Source: Cladopsammia gracilis (Eukaryota > Cnidaria > Anthozoa > Scleractinia > Dendrophylliidae). Taken from it: DNA of 64,000 nucleotides. Shown in pieces: positions 34,753 through 45,302 of the stretch; the first letter of the stretch is position 1, and each line of letters opens with the position of its first letter. The stretch is from positions 641,001 to 705,000 of the forward strand of contig JAJGOT010000198.1 in assembly GCA_022457155.1 (NCBI GenBank). The letters run 5' to 3'. The position numbers and the translations under genes were made by a program. The notes below the pieces were generated by a model. The model was given only the letters and a program-made list of their open reading frames with translations. It searched no databases and was not told the DNA's origin.

Positions 34753-34901
34753 GCGGGCCGCATCGGGGGGGAGGCGGGCCAACTTCGGTCGCGGCTCCCC
34801 CGCCACTCCCTTGATGCGGCTCTGCTCTTTCCGGCAAACAATAAAGTTTATTATATTGTCACCTGATAGTCTCTCCTTTATTTAATCACCTGCGTAGGAT
34901 T
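34753..34901 (+). repeat. Ngaro B1 split direct repeat
   Basis: 149 bp from GCGGGCCGCATCGGGG to TGCGTAGGATT, with AATAAA inside (AACAATAAAGTTTATT). It is repeated at 35052-35200. Confidence 0.9.
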
Positions 34902-35035
34902 ATGTGAGGTATTTGACTTTGTCCAATAGCATTATAATACGGAGCGTCAGTTGGTTAATCATTGACTACCGTAGGAACACGTCCTATCTCAAGTTAGTTT
35001 TACTTCGCCTTTGTACTGTACACACGTTGCTTTTT
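34901..35035 (+). repeat. Ngaro A2 split direct repeat
   Basis: Second copy of the 135-bp A repeat, directly after B1. Confidence 0.9.
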
Positions 35036-35051
35036 CCCACCCATCCCACCC

Positions 35052-35200
35052 GCGGGCCGCATCGGGGGGGAGGCGGGCCAACTTCGGTCGCGGCTCCCCC
35101 GCCACTCCCTTGATGCGGCTCTGCTCTTTCCGGCAAACAATAAAGTTTATTATATTGTCACCTGATAGTCTCTCCTTTATTTAATCACCTGCGTAGGATT
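35052..35200 (+). repeat. Ngaro B2 split direct repeat
   Basis: Second copy of the 149-bp B repeat, marking the 3' end of the element. Confidence 0.9.
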
Positions 35201-35780
35201 ATATATGACGATTATATGTTAAAGGTATAATAAAATTCTGGAGCTCGTAATCTGTATCATGACCAGTTAATTTCAAAGCAAAAACCGAAATGTTTCAACT
35301 TACATGTAAAACAGCGAACAATATATAAGCCACATGTATTTACATTACATGTAAATTGTACCAAGACAAATATCGAATGCAGTCTCATTTTATAATGTCG
35401 TCTACAGCGTACATCATAACAGTCATGTACTATCGAGGACCGATCGAGGTCAATATATTTTGAATTTGGCAGGAGAAAGAATGCTGTTTCACCGCAACAA
35501 ACTATGTAATAACATTAAACCATTCACTGTTGTCAAGAAATAATCAAACAGTCTTCTAATCGTACATTGCATAAAGTCGAAGCGTTACGGTATTTAAGCT
35601 TAATAATATACATGTGGCTTACCGTACGCTGTAGGCTTCGTTCGATTAACTGCATTCCGGAATAAAAATAAACACTACAGCGCTTTCTTTATAGTTTATT
35701 AAGACACACTTGCAGTATACACATGTAAATCTGGCAAAACATGGTTATAATACGACAGCTTTCATGTTCTTTAATATTAT
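35201..35780. other. No gene seen
   Basis: AT-rich sequence with TACATGTAA-type short motifs. Nothing coding is evident. Confidence 0.5.
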
Positions 35781-35942
35781 AAACTAATTTCGATTTTGAA
35801 ACGGCAATACTGCATTATATTGACGGCTAGTTGGAAGAAAATATATTCCGTATTGGGCGGAGTCGCGAAATGCGGATAATATATTTTCTTCCAACGCCGT
35901 CAATATAATGCAGTATTGCCGTCTCAAAATCGAAATTAGTTT
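35781..35942. repeat. Long hairpin, about 70-bp arms
   Basis: AAACTAATTTCGATTTTGAA and GCAATACTGCATTATATTGA on the left arm are repeated inverted on the right arm (35871-35942), with only about 20 bp between the arms. It may be a MITE. Confidence 0.85.
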
Positions 35943-36349
35943 TGTATCACGATTCAACTGTTTTTCGGGCAAAAAGAAAGCAAAACTGAAGATAACTTGT
36001 GCTGATCAAAACTGAAATTCTTAATAGTCACGAGCTGACGAACACGACGTTTTGTACGCGTTATCATATTTTTGTTTAGCAAAAAAGTTTCAAAAACACA
36101 GACTTTTCACGCTATAAATTGCTCATTGAAATAGAACAAATTTGTTAGAACATCTTTTCGAAGTTTTTCAAAGTTACAAACGTCGAAAAAAATGAGTAAA
36201 TAACGCAAGCTTGCCGACGTTTTAGCCCAAAACTTTTTTAAACATTATGATGGCGTGATAGCGCGCGCACAGCGTAGCTCAATGTAAACAAACCGTTCAA
36301 ACGAACGATAACAGCTTTTAAACTCATCTTATCGTTAACTTTCGATAGA

Positions 36350-36507
36350 ATGGGTCGTTGCATTGAATACATCATTATCCACACCAACTTCTTGGATGAC
36401 AACAATGAAGGCAATGATGATGACGATGATAATGATGATGATGAGGAGGAAGGAAATGGCATCACCAACCCAACAACTGACCAACAATGTGAAGGTGAGC
36501 ATTGCAG

Positions 36508-36541
<34 letters not shown>

Positions 36542-37117
36542 ATTGAAGAGGAAATAGAGAGCCTAGAGCCTGTAACTGAAGATGAAAATCGACCCTGTCT
36601 TGATGTTGATGACCATGATGAAGGCACAAGTATCCAGGAGCTCACAAGGACACTTGCAGCTGTTCTTCCATCCTCCTCTCCCAGTGATTGCCAGCCTCTC
36701 AATTTAAGCAGCTCTGAGCACCAAAACACCCTGTCAAGTAGTAACTCGAGTCAAGCTCCATCTACAAGGCAAATTGCTACAAAGCTGTGCAAGACCATTG
36801 CTAGAATTGTGGGAGAGACAGATGATGTCCACCAGTTGGATCAGGCTAGAAACAACCTGAAGTGTCACCCGAACAGTAATTTCCACAATGAGATGTACGA
36901 AAACCTGCTTGCTCAAATGCAAACAAAGATCCTTGCCAAGCACACGTCACTCAAGAAAGAACATAAGAGCTGGGAGATGGAATATTGCCTTAAGCATGAC
37001 TTCCATGAGCCAACCTTGAGCGATGTGAAGCAAGACAAGAGGCAATATTCCATCTACAAGAAACTTATGCTATGTGATGAACTTCTCAAATATTGGAATA
37101 TTACTGTTCACTTGTAG
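36350..37117 (+). CDS. 255-aa acidic protein of unknown function
   Basis: An ATG-to-stop frame. It has a short N-terminus MGRCIEYIIIHTNFL, two Asp/Glu runs coded by GAT repeats (36417-36450 and 36508-36545), a Ser-rich middle, then a folded-looking C-terminal domain of about 110 residues with QIATKLCKTIARIV, YENLLAQMQTKIL and WEMEYCLKHDF...YSIYKKLMLCDELLKYW. An AATAAA 47 bp after the stop supports a real 3' end. It lies inside a host intron. A TTCGATAG acceptor directly before the ATG leaves room for an upstream exon. I recognise no family. It could be transposon-derived. Confidence 0.6.
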
Positions 37118-37163
37118 AAAAGGCATGTACCAGGGCACATTTACAGTAAATACAAGTATACAC

Positions 37164-37169
37164 AATAAA
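37164..37169 (+). promoter_or_regulatory. Poly(A) signal AATAAA
   Basis: It lies 47 bp after the stop of the 36350-37117 ORF, in an otherwise AT-rich stretch. The placement is right for a 3' end. Confidence 0.5.
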
Positions 37170-37199
37170 GGCTGACTCATGCATGGGGCACAAATGTAA

Positions 37200-38500
37200 A
37201 TGTTGCAAACATATATTAAACAAACAAATGTGTGAGCATAAAATGCAAATTCCCTTTAGCACTGGTGCAAAAATGCCCATTTCCTTACACTTGGCTTGCA
37301 TTTGTGTTTGCATAAATAATTTATTGGAAAGTGTGAAGAATGCAAACACGAATACAAGCTAATGAAGCAAAAATGATTATCTCAAAGCAAGTGAATGGTA
37401 ACCTTAGGATGTACATAAAAATCCTAGTTGGCCCAGTCTCTGCAACTGTAAACCAATCTTAAGCTGATTATCCACAAAACAATTACTAATAGAAATTTAT
37501 GTGATTCAGGGATACAAACAATCAAGATAGTCAGTGCAGAGCCAAATTACACACAACAACAATTAAGAAAAGGAATTACCTTTCTGTTTCCACGTAGTTG
37601 AGCTTGAGTTTACATCATTACATAATGTACATAATGTATCCAGGATAAAAGTATAAGCTTGAACAAGTCCAATGTATATAAGTGTAAAAAAAACAGTGTC
37701 CACTGTATCCACTATATCACTATTCAGTCATGCAATCAATTGCATGTTCACAGTTAAATGCACAATATGCCTGAAAATAATGGAAAAGACCAGCTCATTA
37801 TTAATTACATGTAAATGATAGATTTACCTATAAATGCCTCTAATGTCTCAACCAAAATTTTACATGTGAAAAGCATCCGGTGTTACGTCTACAAAACGTT
37901 GGCTTATACATGTGCACAGTAAAGTATACAGTATAAGCAAATGTGGTCCGCATGTGCATAATTTTATGCCCAGTCTTTTGGTAAAGATAACTTTATGCCT
38001 AAGTGTATTAAATTATTACTGTACCATTTATTGGCATTTAAATCAACAAAAGGAACTAATAAATGCTTTCAAAATATAAGTGATCAATGCAAGTAATAAT
38101 ATATTTGCAGAAGGTTTTAGCTAAAATCTTCATATACACTGCAATTTTTGTATGACAGTTTGTATAATGAATTGAATTCAGAGTACATCAATGTGCCTAG
38201 CTGGGACAATATTATTTCCTTTGCAAACATACAATGATATAGATTCACAATTTACTCAAACAAGCTATAATTAAAAAGGCCTGAAAACTTTGCGATGTGT
38301 CTTCTCCACACAAAGCATCATAAAACGAGGGGAACTGGTTGGGAGAATATCGGAATAAATCAATTTCAAACATAAACACAACAAGTCATTTAACCTTGAA
38401 ATGATTATTATGAATTCAAAGTAATGTAGAGTGTGTTTTGGATATATACTTTTATATGTTTCGATAACAAGCAGAGTTTCCTGGACGAAAACGAAAACAA
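37200..38500. other. No gene seen
   Basis: AT-rich sequence with repeated ACATGTAAAT-type and GCAAACATA-type words. Nothing coding is supported. Confidence 0.45.
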
Positions 38501-38516
38501 TGTGAACAAACCTTAC

Positions 38517-38765
38517 CGGCCGTTCGACTGTCAGAGCAGCATCTGTAGAGAGTTCAGCTTCCTCCTTCAAAGCGTACAAACGATTGGTAAAGTCAATAAG
38601 ACACCTTCCCAATTAATCGCCAGAGAAGAGAACGTAAAACCCCACCATTTCTTGTATTAGCCGACACGAGTAAGCTACCGCGAAAACCTTTTAGACTGGT
38701 CGAGATATAAACACTGCGAACGCGACATACGACACCACTTGGCCGCCATCTTTATTTTCCCAGGG
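38517..38765 (-). promoter_or_regulatory. Possible minus-strand promoter and first exon
   Basis: The minus strand shows AAGATGGCGGCC near 38745-38757, a YY1-type initiation element common at animal promoters, followed by GC-richer sequence and a good donor (CGGCCG|GTAAGG, exon end 38517). A partial frame (LIDFTNRLYALKEEAEL) runs to the donor but has no ATG in frame. The next exon was not found. Confidence 0.3.
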
Positions 38766-39210
38766 CTTGCTCAGGGCTTGGTAACCACGCCCAAAAAAGG
38801 AATTGGAGCCATGCCTTAATTTTCTTGAGTGGTAAGGGTAATTTAAAACATTACGTCACCAAGTTTACAGCCGAGTGATGGAGTGAGTGAGAGAGTGAGT
38901 GATTGAAAATTTGCATATTTGCCACCGTCTCTGATAACCCGTTCCTTACACTTCGCGTATTCACGAGTTAAAAACCGTAGAAATTCCCATGTGTTAAATG
39001 ATCAAAGGTCACATGCGTGCCAATTCAACAGGGAAGTATGGGAAAGGTGGTTGTAATGGTGGAATAGTGTAATATTACATTGTGTTAAATTTCCACGACA
39101 TACAACCTTTCGTTTACTCTTTATATTTATAAAACTAAACATCACAGTAGATTAAGTAAAATACAACCACTCCTTTTTTTTCTCTTTCGTGCAGACCCAA
39201 GAACCTAGTC

Positions 39211-39276
39211 TGGTCCCTCCTACTACTCCTCCTTGCTCACACCCTGTGTGAGCAAGGAGGAGTAGTAGTAGAGGGG
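39211..39276. repeat. Perfect hairpin before exon 10
   Basis: CTACTACTCCTCCTTGCTCA and TGAGCAAGGAGGAGTAGTAG flank a short loop (CACCCTGTG). It lies about 110 bp upstream of exon 10. Confidence 0.9.
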
Positions 39277-39383
39277 AGTTCAGAATAATTATTGAAGTGT
39301 ACCAACATGTACAGCTTCCCATGATACTCGCTCCATTTGTCGCGCATGGAATTGTTTCTTTAAAATTATTATTCTGTATTTAG

Positions 39384-39614
39384 CTGGAAACCCTGGACCT
39401 GTTACTGTGAAAATCAGAACAGAGACTGGGACTTACTTGGGAGAGACTATCTACACTTATGAGGATCCAGGGAAAAAAGAAAATGAACAGAGTCTTCCCA
39501 GTAAAAGAAAGCTGAACGATTTCTCTCACCTCGTCCACAAGATGGTTAAAGTCTTAAAACAGTTTGAAAAAGACGATGACAGTGAAGAAAATGGAATATT
39601 GGATTCTCAACAAG
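39384..39614 (+). CDS. Host gene exon 10, end of IPT/TIG-like domain and basic linker
   Basis: The acceptor CTGTATTTAG and donor CAACAAG|GTGAGT enclose 231 nt, phase 1 to 1. It starts PGNPGPVTVKIRTETGTYLG and ETIYTYEDPGKK, which resembles the last strands of IPT domains. It then has a basic cluster PSKRKLNDF (possible nuclear signal) and a helical stretch LVHKMVKVLKQFEKDDDSEE. The codon is split with exon 9 as proline. Confidence 0.8.
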
Positions 39615-40815
39615 GTGAGTTGAAAAAAGTGTTTTAATTATTTATTCATGCAGAGCAAAGTACCAGTGTTCCCATGGATGCCCATTTACTAATTATTAAC
39701 TTCATATTAAAATTTTAAAAACTTCATTCAATCTCCAATATTTCTTATTTTTCTAAATTCCACACACCCCCCCGTCTTTTCTGTCCTCTCACACCCTCCT
39801 AAAAATCACCCAAAAATTCCCAAAATGTCAGATAACCTTGATTTACAGGATAAGTAAAATGATTTGAAATGAAATAAATCCATAAACATAAACCCATCCA
39901 TAAATCCATAAAACCGGTCACGAGTAGCGCCAAAATGGCATTATATTTCATTTCATTGTAATCCCCCCTCCCTGTCATAAGAAAATAAAGCGATGTTGAT
40001 TGCGTGTATCCAACTTTGGCTTTTGCTTATTTTGAACTAAATAAATTTGAAACTTAATCACGGCTTATCAAACAATATTCAGAAAAGGTTAAAACTATTC
40101 TGAGAGTCATGATATACATGCAAGTAACGCAAAGCGGAATTATTAGGGTTGTATGACAATTCGTCGGATACATTCTATCATGGTCGTAGAAACACGAACG
40201 ATTTATTAATCAATGAAAATGCCTTGATTTACTCCACCTCCCTTTAGATCACAATATATTTTTATCCTTGAGTGGTTATTGATTACCAATTCTTATTGAC
40301 ATTGACCGTTATACATAAATGAAGTAATACTCTCTCCTTTATATAATAGGATAAACGAGATGCTATTTTTTTCATAATTCTCTGGAAACGAAAAATTATT
40401 TTGAGGGCAAAAAAGAACCCATTTAAGTGAACCTGATTGACGCGCGCGCAACAACGTAGGACGTCCAATTACAGCTATCCAATTACGAAAAGTTGTAATT
40501 GGTAGCAATTGGACGCCCACGTGACCGCGCGCCAATTACGTGAGAAATAGGCGCGCGGATGACTAATCATAATCGAGAATTTTGTTATTGATACGATTAG
40601 TGAAGATATGTGAAAGAAGGCTAATTATTTCAAAAAATTCTACCATATACAATTCCCCTCAACTATACGAGTATAGGTAATAATAATAATCATAACAATA
40701 ATAAGAATAAGAATAATTAAAACATATTTATACGGGATTGCTACTTCAGTTTTAAGAAAGAAAAAAACTGCTATCTATGGCCAACACAGACCTAAGCTTT
40801 ATGGCTTGTTTTCAG
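39615..40815. other. Intron 10, no gene seen
   Basis: It includes a short inverted pair around CCAATTACAGC/GTAATTGG near 40466-40503. Nothing coding is evident. Confidence 0.5.
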
Positions 40816-41066
40816 ATCGGCTAAATCAAGAGAAAGAATTACAACCACAAGAGATTTTAAAACCTTTGGTTTATGCAGCAGCGGAAGCAGGAGCCAGGGA
40901 TCTCGTTGAAATAATCTTTAGCTTGTCAGCTGGGAGAATTATCTTTGAGGCCTACAAGAACGAATCTTCTTTACCAGAAGATATTGCAGAGGACAATGGC
41001 CACAAAGAGATCGCAGAATATCTCAGAGGCATCACGAAAAGGTTTATTAATAGATTAATGTCTTAA
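40816..41066 (+). CDS. Host gene terminal exon 11, ankyrin-like repeats
   Basis: The acceptor TTGTTTTCAG opens a 251-nt phase-1 exon ending in TAA. It encodes QEILKPLVYAAAEAGARDLV, EIIFSLSAGRIIFEAYKNE, SSLPEDIAEDNGHKEIAEYL. The last block matches the second half of an ankyrin repeat. IPT then ankyrin is the order seen in NF-kappaB p105-type and CAMTA-type regulators, but no Rel or CG-1 DNA-binding domain is visible here. Confidence 0.8.
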
Positions 41067-42580
41067 GTTTATTTACTCCGAAAAGCAAAACAAATATTGT
41101 ATTAACCCTCGGACGTACTCGGTTCCTCGAAGCAAGATTTTATTCCTTAAAGCTCTTCTTTTTCAAGCGGCTTCTGAGTATTCTTTAAAGCTTTCTCTTT
41201 CCATTTTGAATATTTTAAATGTGTGTTATTACTCCGATAAGCCCTGATAAGATGAAAATAAGCTTTTGAAGCACTTGCGCGAAGTCGTGCGCGCATGTTG
41301 GGCGACGTCATACGCGCCCACGATCTAACCCTGCACGACATCGCGCCCGCGAAACATTCCACTAGCCATGACCATGAAGAATGACGGGCATAGGTTCTAT
41401 GAGTATGGAACTCCGCGAGCGGACCTTCGGCCCGCGACAGCTATATACAAATATATATATATATATACAAATATAAACAAACTGTTATCTTTTATAATTT
41501 AATACAAAGTAAAATACATGCGAAGGAAAAAAGAACTCGGTTGTTGAAGTCCTAAACGAGACCTTCGATGCGGTATTTGAAGCCGATTCGCTGTATAAAT
41601 TCGTAGAAATTCTTTGTTTTTTATTTAGTCTTTCGTAAATAATAAGTAGTCTTTTGTAAGTAATAAACAATACTTCAATTGTCTTAAGTTCATATTGGGT
41701 CTGCTCACTGATTGATCATTAGTTTTCTAAATAACAGTTCTTTGGTGGAAAATGAATAGGAGGTGGCATGTTCACCATTAATTCCAAAACTCTAGTAAAG
41801 AAAGACTTGTACGTGTCATCTATCGAATCACTTTCGTTGCAGTACAGGCAATCTTTAATTATTGCTTTCAATACGATAGGAATATAGTTCTTTTTTAATG
41901 GCGATGTTTCTGTGTAAGAATTTATGATAAAATTCACTGAGTTTCATCAAGAGAAAATATTATTTTCTCATGGTTTGGTCTTCCAAATTTTAGGTAATTT
42001 ACTGGAAATAACCAGTACGTCACCATCGAAGTTGGTCAACTGGACTTCGTGTTTCAATCCAGTGTTTTAGTTAAAGACGTGTTGATGAATAGCCAATAAA
42101 AGTCTTTACTTCTTTTGGTTATAGACACAAAGGGCGAGAGATGAAAAGTGGACTAAACGGTATCGAATAGATTCTTGTTGAGTGACGTCTGTTTTGCCTT
42201 TTCTAGCAGTAGTTTGGGAATTGCCGCAAGAACTTGAAAGTACCGAAGAAAATTATAATCTACATCATATTTTTTTGCAGAAATTCCTGATAGGAAAGAA
42301 ATTTCCCCTCATCATTTAGGATATCCTGTAGTTAGAGAATGATAATAATAACTTTATTATTGTGTGAAAGTTTCAAACAACATATAAAAGCGCCCTTATC
42401 TGTTTTACATTCTGATGTAGCCTGCACAACAGGCGCTTTTGGGGGTACGCGAGCGTGGTTTGATGAAGCTATTTTTGGAGACTCAGATCATCATGTTAGT
42501 CTGTAAACTAATTCATCATGTTATGATCATGGTAGTATAGTTGCATTCAATAATTAACGAGTCATTTTATTACTTATTAG
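41067..42580. other. No gene confirmed; repeat block at 41150-41235
   Basis: It contains the HLKYSKWKEKALKN repeat on the minus strand and ATATATAC short repeats near 41450. A possible exon after TTTGCCTTTTCTAG near 42206 runs only about 38 codons and fits no neighbour. Confidence 0.4.
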
Positions 42581-42678
42581 GTATTCTGAAGAGGACAGCA
42601 CAAGCCCAGCTCAGTCGAAAGTCATCGATTGCCTTGAACTTGCAAACGCTTTCGAGAAAATTGTACTGGAACAATCTG
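42581..42678 (+). CDS. Orphan candidate exon
   Basis: The acceptor TTACTTATTAG and donor AATCTG|GTGAGT enclose 98 nt. One frame reads YSEEDSTSPAQSKVIDCLEL then ANAFEKIVLEQS, which is coding-like. Its phase (2 to 1) does not follow exon 10 or 11, so it would belong to a further gene or an isoform. A second frame is also open. Confidence 0.4.
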
Positions 42679-43207
42679 GTGAGTTACAGATTTTCTGTTG
42701 ATTAGCACTGAAATTCAGTCAATAAAAAACAGTAGAGGGTTAAGGGACTAAACTTTAACAACTCACGTCAGTTTAAAACTAGACTGTAAGTCAGTACGTA
42801 TTTTGGTGTGACTGGAGAACAAAAAGCTTGGAGCGCGAGGGAAACACATTGCTTTCTCCTTTCTTACAAATTATTGTTTTTGCAAACAACTGGTACTTTG
42901 GCGTTATTTATCTAATCACGTATTTTACGCATTTTTCATAAACTAAAATGATCAAATGCGCATTACAAAGATGAATCCTACAATAAAAATCGCAACCGGT
43001 ATTATTAATCGATTACCTTAAAATCTATAAATCAAATTCATCTATAAAATTAAATTTTAAAAATAATGTAAAAGATACAATACTATAATACAATAGGACA
43101 AAGTATGATTTAAGACGCCTTTAAAAGTTTCATTTGAGTCAAGGACACGAAATTCCTTTGGAACGGACTTCAATAGCTTAAGCGCAGGAGGCCTCAGTCA
43201 ATGCCCT

Positions 43208-43297
<90 letters not shown>
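43208..43297. repeat. (AAT)n microsatellite
   Basis: About 30 uninterrupted AAT units. Confidence 0.95.
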
Positions 43298-43298
<1 letters not shown>

Positions 43299-43465
43299 TA
43301 TGATTAGGAGTTCAAAACTGTTTTCCGGCCGGAGTTGACTTGGTCCTAACCGCAGGAACATAGAGGTGATTTGAATTAGAAGTAGTCTGAATAGCCAGAC
43401 GTTCTAGAGGGAAGCGGCTAAAGCTACCCTAAGGCAGCCTCGCTGGATCATGTATCATATAGGGT

Positions 43466-43625
43466 GCCTCGACCGACATATCATCCGATATATTGGTCGA
43501 CGTATCGGTCGTTACTCGATCGACACGCGACCGTTACGTCGGTCGGATATCAACGGATAGTCGGCCGCTAGTCGACCGCCAGCCCACCGATATAGACTAT
43601 CGGCCGTCACTCAATGAAAATCCGC
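43466..43625. repeat. CpG-rich degenerate CGACCGA/TCGGTCG cluster
   Basis: About 160 bp holding many variants of TCGGTCG, CGACCGA, GTCGAC and TATCGG in both orientations, in sharp contrast with AT-rich flanks. One + frame stays open through it (STDISSDILVDVSV, then VDRQPTDIDY), which may be chance. Confidence 0.6.
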
Positions 43626-43771
43626 TGATACATTACCGATACTAATATTAACTCGATTGACACTACAAACTTAACTTATTCCCTGATTATATATACATAT
43701 ATATATAGTTCGGGAGTTGCCATAAAGCCATTATGGTAACAACCGGGAGGGCACATTGTATGTATTACATA

Positions 43772-43776
<5 letters not shown>

Positions 43777-43852
<76 letters not shown>
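43777..43852. repeat. (AT)n microsatellite
   Basis: Uninterrupted AT dinucleotides at the 3' junction side of the minus-strand Penelope-like element. Confidence 0.95.
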
Positions 43853-43857
<5 letters not shown>

Positions 43858-43950
43858 GTAGAACTGGATATTCGTAAAACAGTGCTCAATACATTAATGT
43901 AGAGCGAAGTATATGTTTATGGAAGAAAGAAACAAATAAACTACGCTTTC

Positions 43951-43993
43951 ATCCCGACAAGCCTGTTTCGTGGTTAACCACTGATCAGGGGAT
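43951..43993 (-). ncRNA. Decayed hammerhead ribozyme (core G8 to C)
   Basis: The minus strand reads ATCCC, CTGATCA, GTGGTTAACCAC, GAAACAGGCTTGTC, GGGAT. Stem I, stem II and helix III (ACA/TGT) all pair. The core reads CTGATCA in place of CTGATGA, which should impair cleavage. It lies at the 3' end of the Penelope-like copy. Confidence 0.65.
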
Positions 43994-44084
43994 TCAATAA
44001 GAATATTCTTTACCATCGCTTCTTATATACAAAATAATTTACATAATAACAATAACAAATCTATGCGGCGCGAAGGTTAACAGT

Positions 44085-44860
44085 TCAGCTGTTGCATAGA
44101 AGGGCTTTGTTTCTATGGCGGCAAGAAGACACGAGTTCATTACGTTTGTTAAGAGTAGAAAGTTTCGGTCGGCAAATGATTAGAAATTTTTCCTTTAGGC
44201 AGAGGTTGCATCTTTTGCTTGAGCTGTTGTACGGTGAATGCGAAGACAGGATGCGCCATGAAATATAGTGTTCGATGTTGTTGTCTTTGAGAGTCCAGAT
44301 GTACTTGCTTAGTTCAGTTGAGTTTCTGTGTTTAGAGTGGCGGAATGATGCAGTGTGGTTTCGGTATCTTGTTTTGAAGTCGTTTTCCGTGAGTCCCATG
44401 TATGTTTCTGTTGTGTTGTTGTCGTTGCGCGTGACTGTAGCTTGGTAGATGACTGATGCATCGATGATTTTAGGCAGTTTCCGTCGAGTGGGCATGTGTT
44501 CTTTTCTCGGCAGTTGCATGTCTTCTTGTCTTGGGTGGTATTATAGTTAGCTGTGGCGGCGTCGTTGGCTTGCGTGGATGACTTTAGAATCTGCTTATTA
44601 TGGTTATCAATTATCTGTTTGGCGTTATTCATGCAGCTGTAACTTATTTTTATGGTGTTGCGGTTGAAGATTTTTCGGAGCTTGTGATCTTTAGGGAAGT
44701 GCTTGTCTATTAGTGCGAGGAACTTGTATCCGATGTTGGTGCTGGTGTTTTTGCTAAATGGAGGGTTATACCAGATGATGTTGTTGCGTTGTCTGTTTTT
44801 CCGTCTGTTTGTTGTTGGAGGTTCATACTGTAGCGTGTATTGGTTATTTGTTTCTTTCCT
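44085..44860 (-). pseudogene. Penelope-like element, RT end plus GIY-YIG endonuclease
   Basis: The first part (about 44860-44460) reads [35 protein letters not shown] and a Cys-rich linker [15 protein letters not shown]. After a frameshift it continues (44519-44085) with [29 protein letters not shown] (GIY-YIG endonuclease), YISWRILSS and RCNLCLKEKFLI. The RT catalytic core is missing at the 5' side, where (AT)n begins. The Cys-rich linker places it near the Neptune-like Penelope group. Confidence 0.85.
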
Positions 44861-44865
44861 CCATA

Positions 44866-44867
<2 letters not shown>

Positions 44868-44952
<85 letters not shown>
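44868..44952. repeat. (AT)n microsatellite
   Basis: Uninterrupted AT dinucleotides at the 5' junction of the Penelope-like element. Open frames of Tyr-Ile repeats here are artefacts. Confidence 0.95.
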
Positions 44953-44960
<8 letters not shown>

Positions 44961-45168
44961 ATGTGTGTATACAATGCGCCCTCCCGGTTGTTACCATAAT
45001 GGCTTTATGGCAACTCCTGAACTTGGGCACAGGATGTACGGTTACACATTGTTGGATTGCATTGTGGAGTCACGAGAGTGCTCAAACTACAAGCAGTGAG
45101 CGAAGCAATATGCCAATAGTGAACACCTCTTATGAGGCTCTCCACCCAATCCAGAGAGTGTACATATT

Positions 45169-45173
<5 letters not shown>

Positions 45174-45210
<37 letters not shown>
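45174..45210. repeat. (AT)n tract
   Basis: It borders the left end of the palindromic Penelope-like element. Confidence 0.9.
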
Positions 45211-45211
<1 letters not shown>

Positions 45212-45246
45212 CAATGTATGATTACTCACAGTTGTTTCATATAGAC

Positions 45247-45302
45247 TTTAATACAGTTCTGTTTCGTGGACCGATGTTGCGTCGGTCTACTCATCAGTTA
45301 AA
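45247..45302 (-). ncRNA. Hammerhead ribozyme, left arm
   Basis: Inverted copy of the ribozyme at 46269-46324 with all core bases present. Confidence 0.8.

Larger units (their letters stand above)
30323..35200 (+). mobile_element. Ngaro-like tyrosine-recombinase retroelement, dead
   Basis: It has a Gag-like protein, DIRS-type reverse transcriptase, RNase H and tyrosine recombinase, in that order. Terminal structure is A1 (30323-30457), internal region, B1 (34753-34901), A2 (34901-35035), B2 (35052-35200), the split direct repeats diagnostic of Ngaro/PAT-type elements. The element is inactivated four times: a MITE in gag, a frameshift in RT at about 32715, a stop in RNase H at 33473, and a stop in the recombinase at 34624. 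It lies in host intron 9. Confidence 0.9.
43708..45022. mobile_element. MITE with (AT)n core that received a Penelope-like insertion
   Basis: The left end (43708-43763) reads AGTTCGGGAGTTGCCATAAA and then GGTAACAACCGGGAGGGC. Its reverse complement lies at 44967-45022. Both ends face long (AT)n tracts (43777-43852 and 44868-44952), with the Penelope-like element between them. The simplest reading is a small inverted-repeat element whose internal (AT)n was the insertion target. Confidence 0.65.

Noticed and set aside
36238..36729. 163-codon Ser-rich frame antisense to the acidic ORF
   Set aside because: It is the antisense of GAT repeats. The plus-strand frame has the ATG context, domain-like end and poly(A) signal.
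42206..42340. Possible exons near TTTGCCTTTTCTAG and TTTTTTTGCAG
   Set aside because: The frames are short, and no combination of phases links them to exon 11 or to the orphan exon at 42581.
44703..45229. Several Tyr-Ile repeat frames
   Set aside because: They are artefacts of (AT)n tracts.
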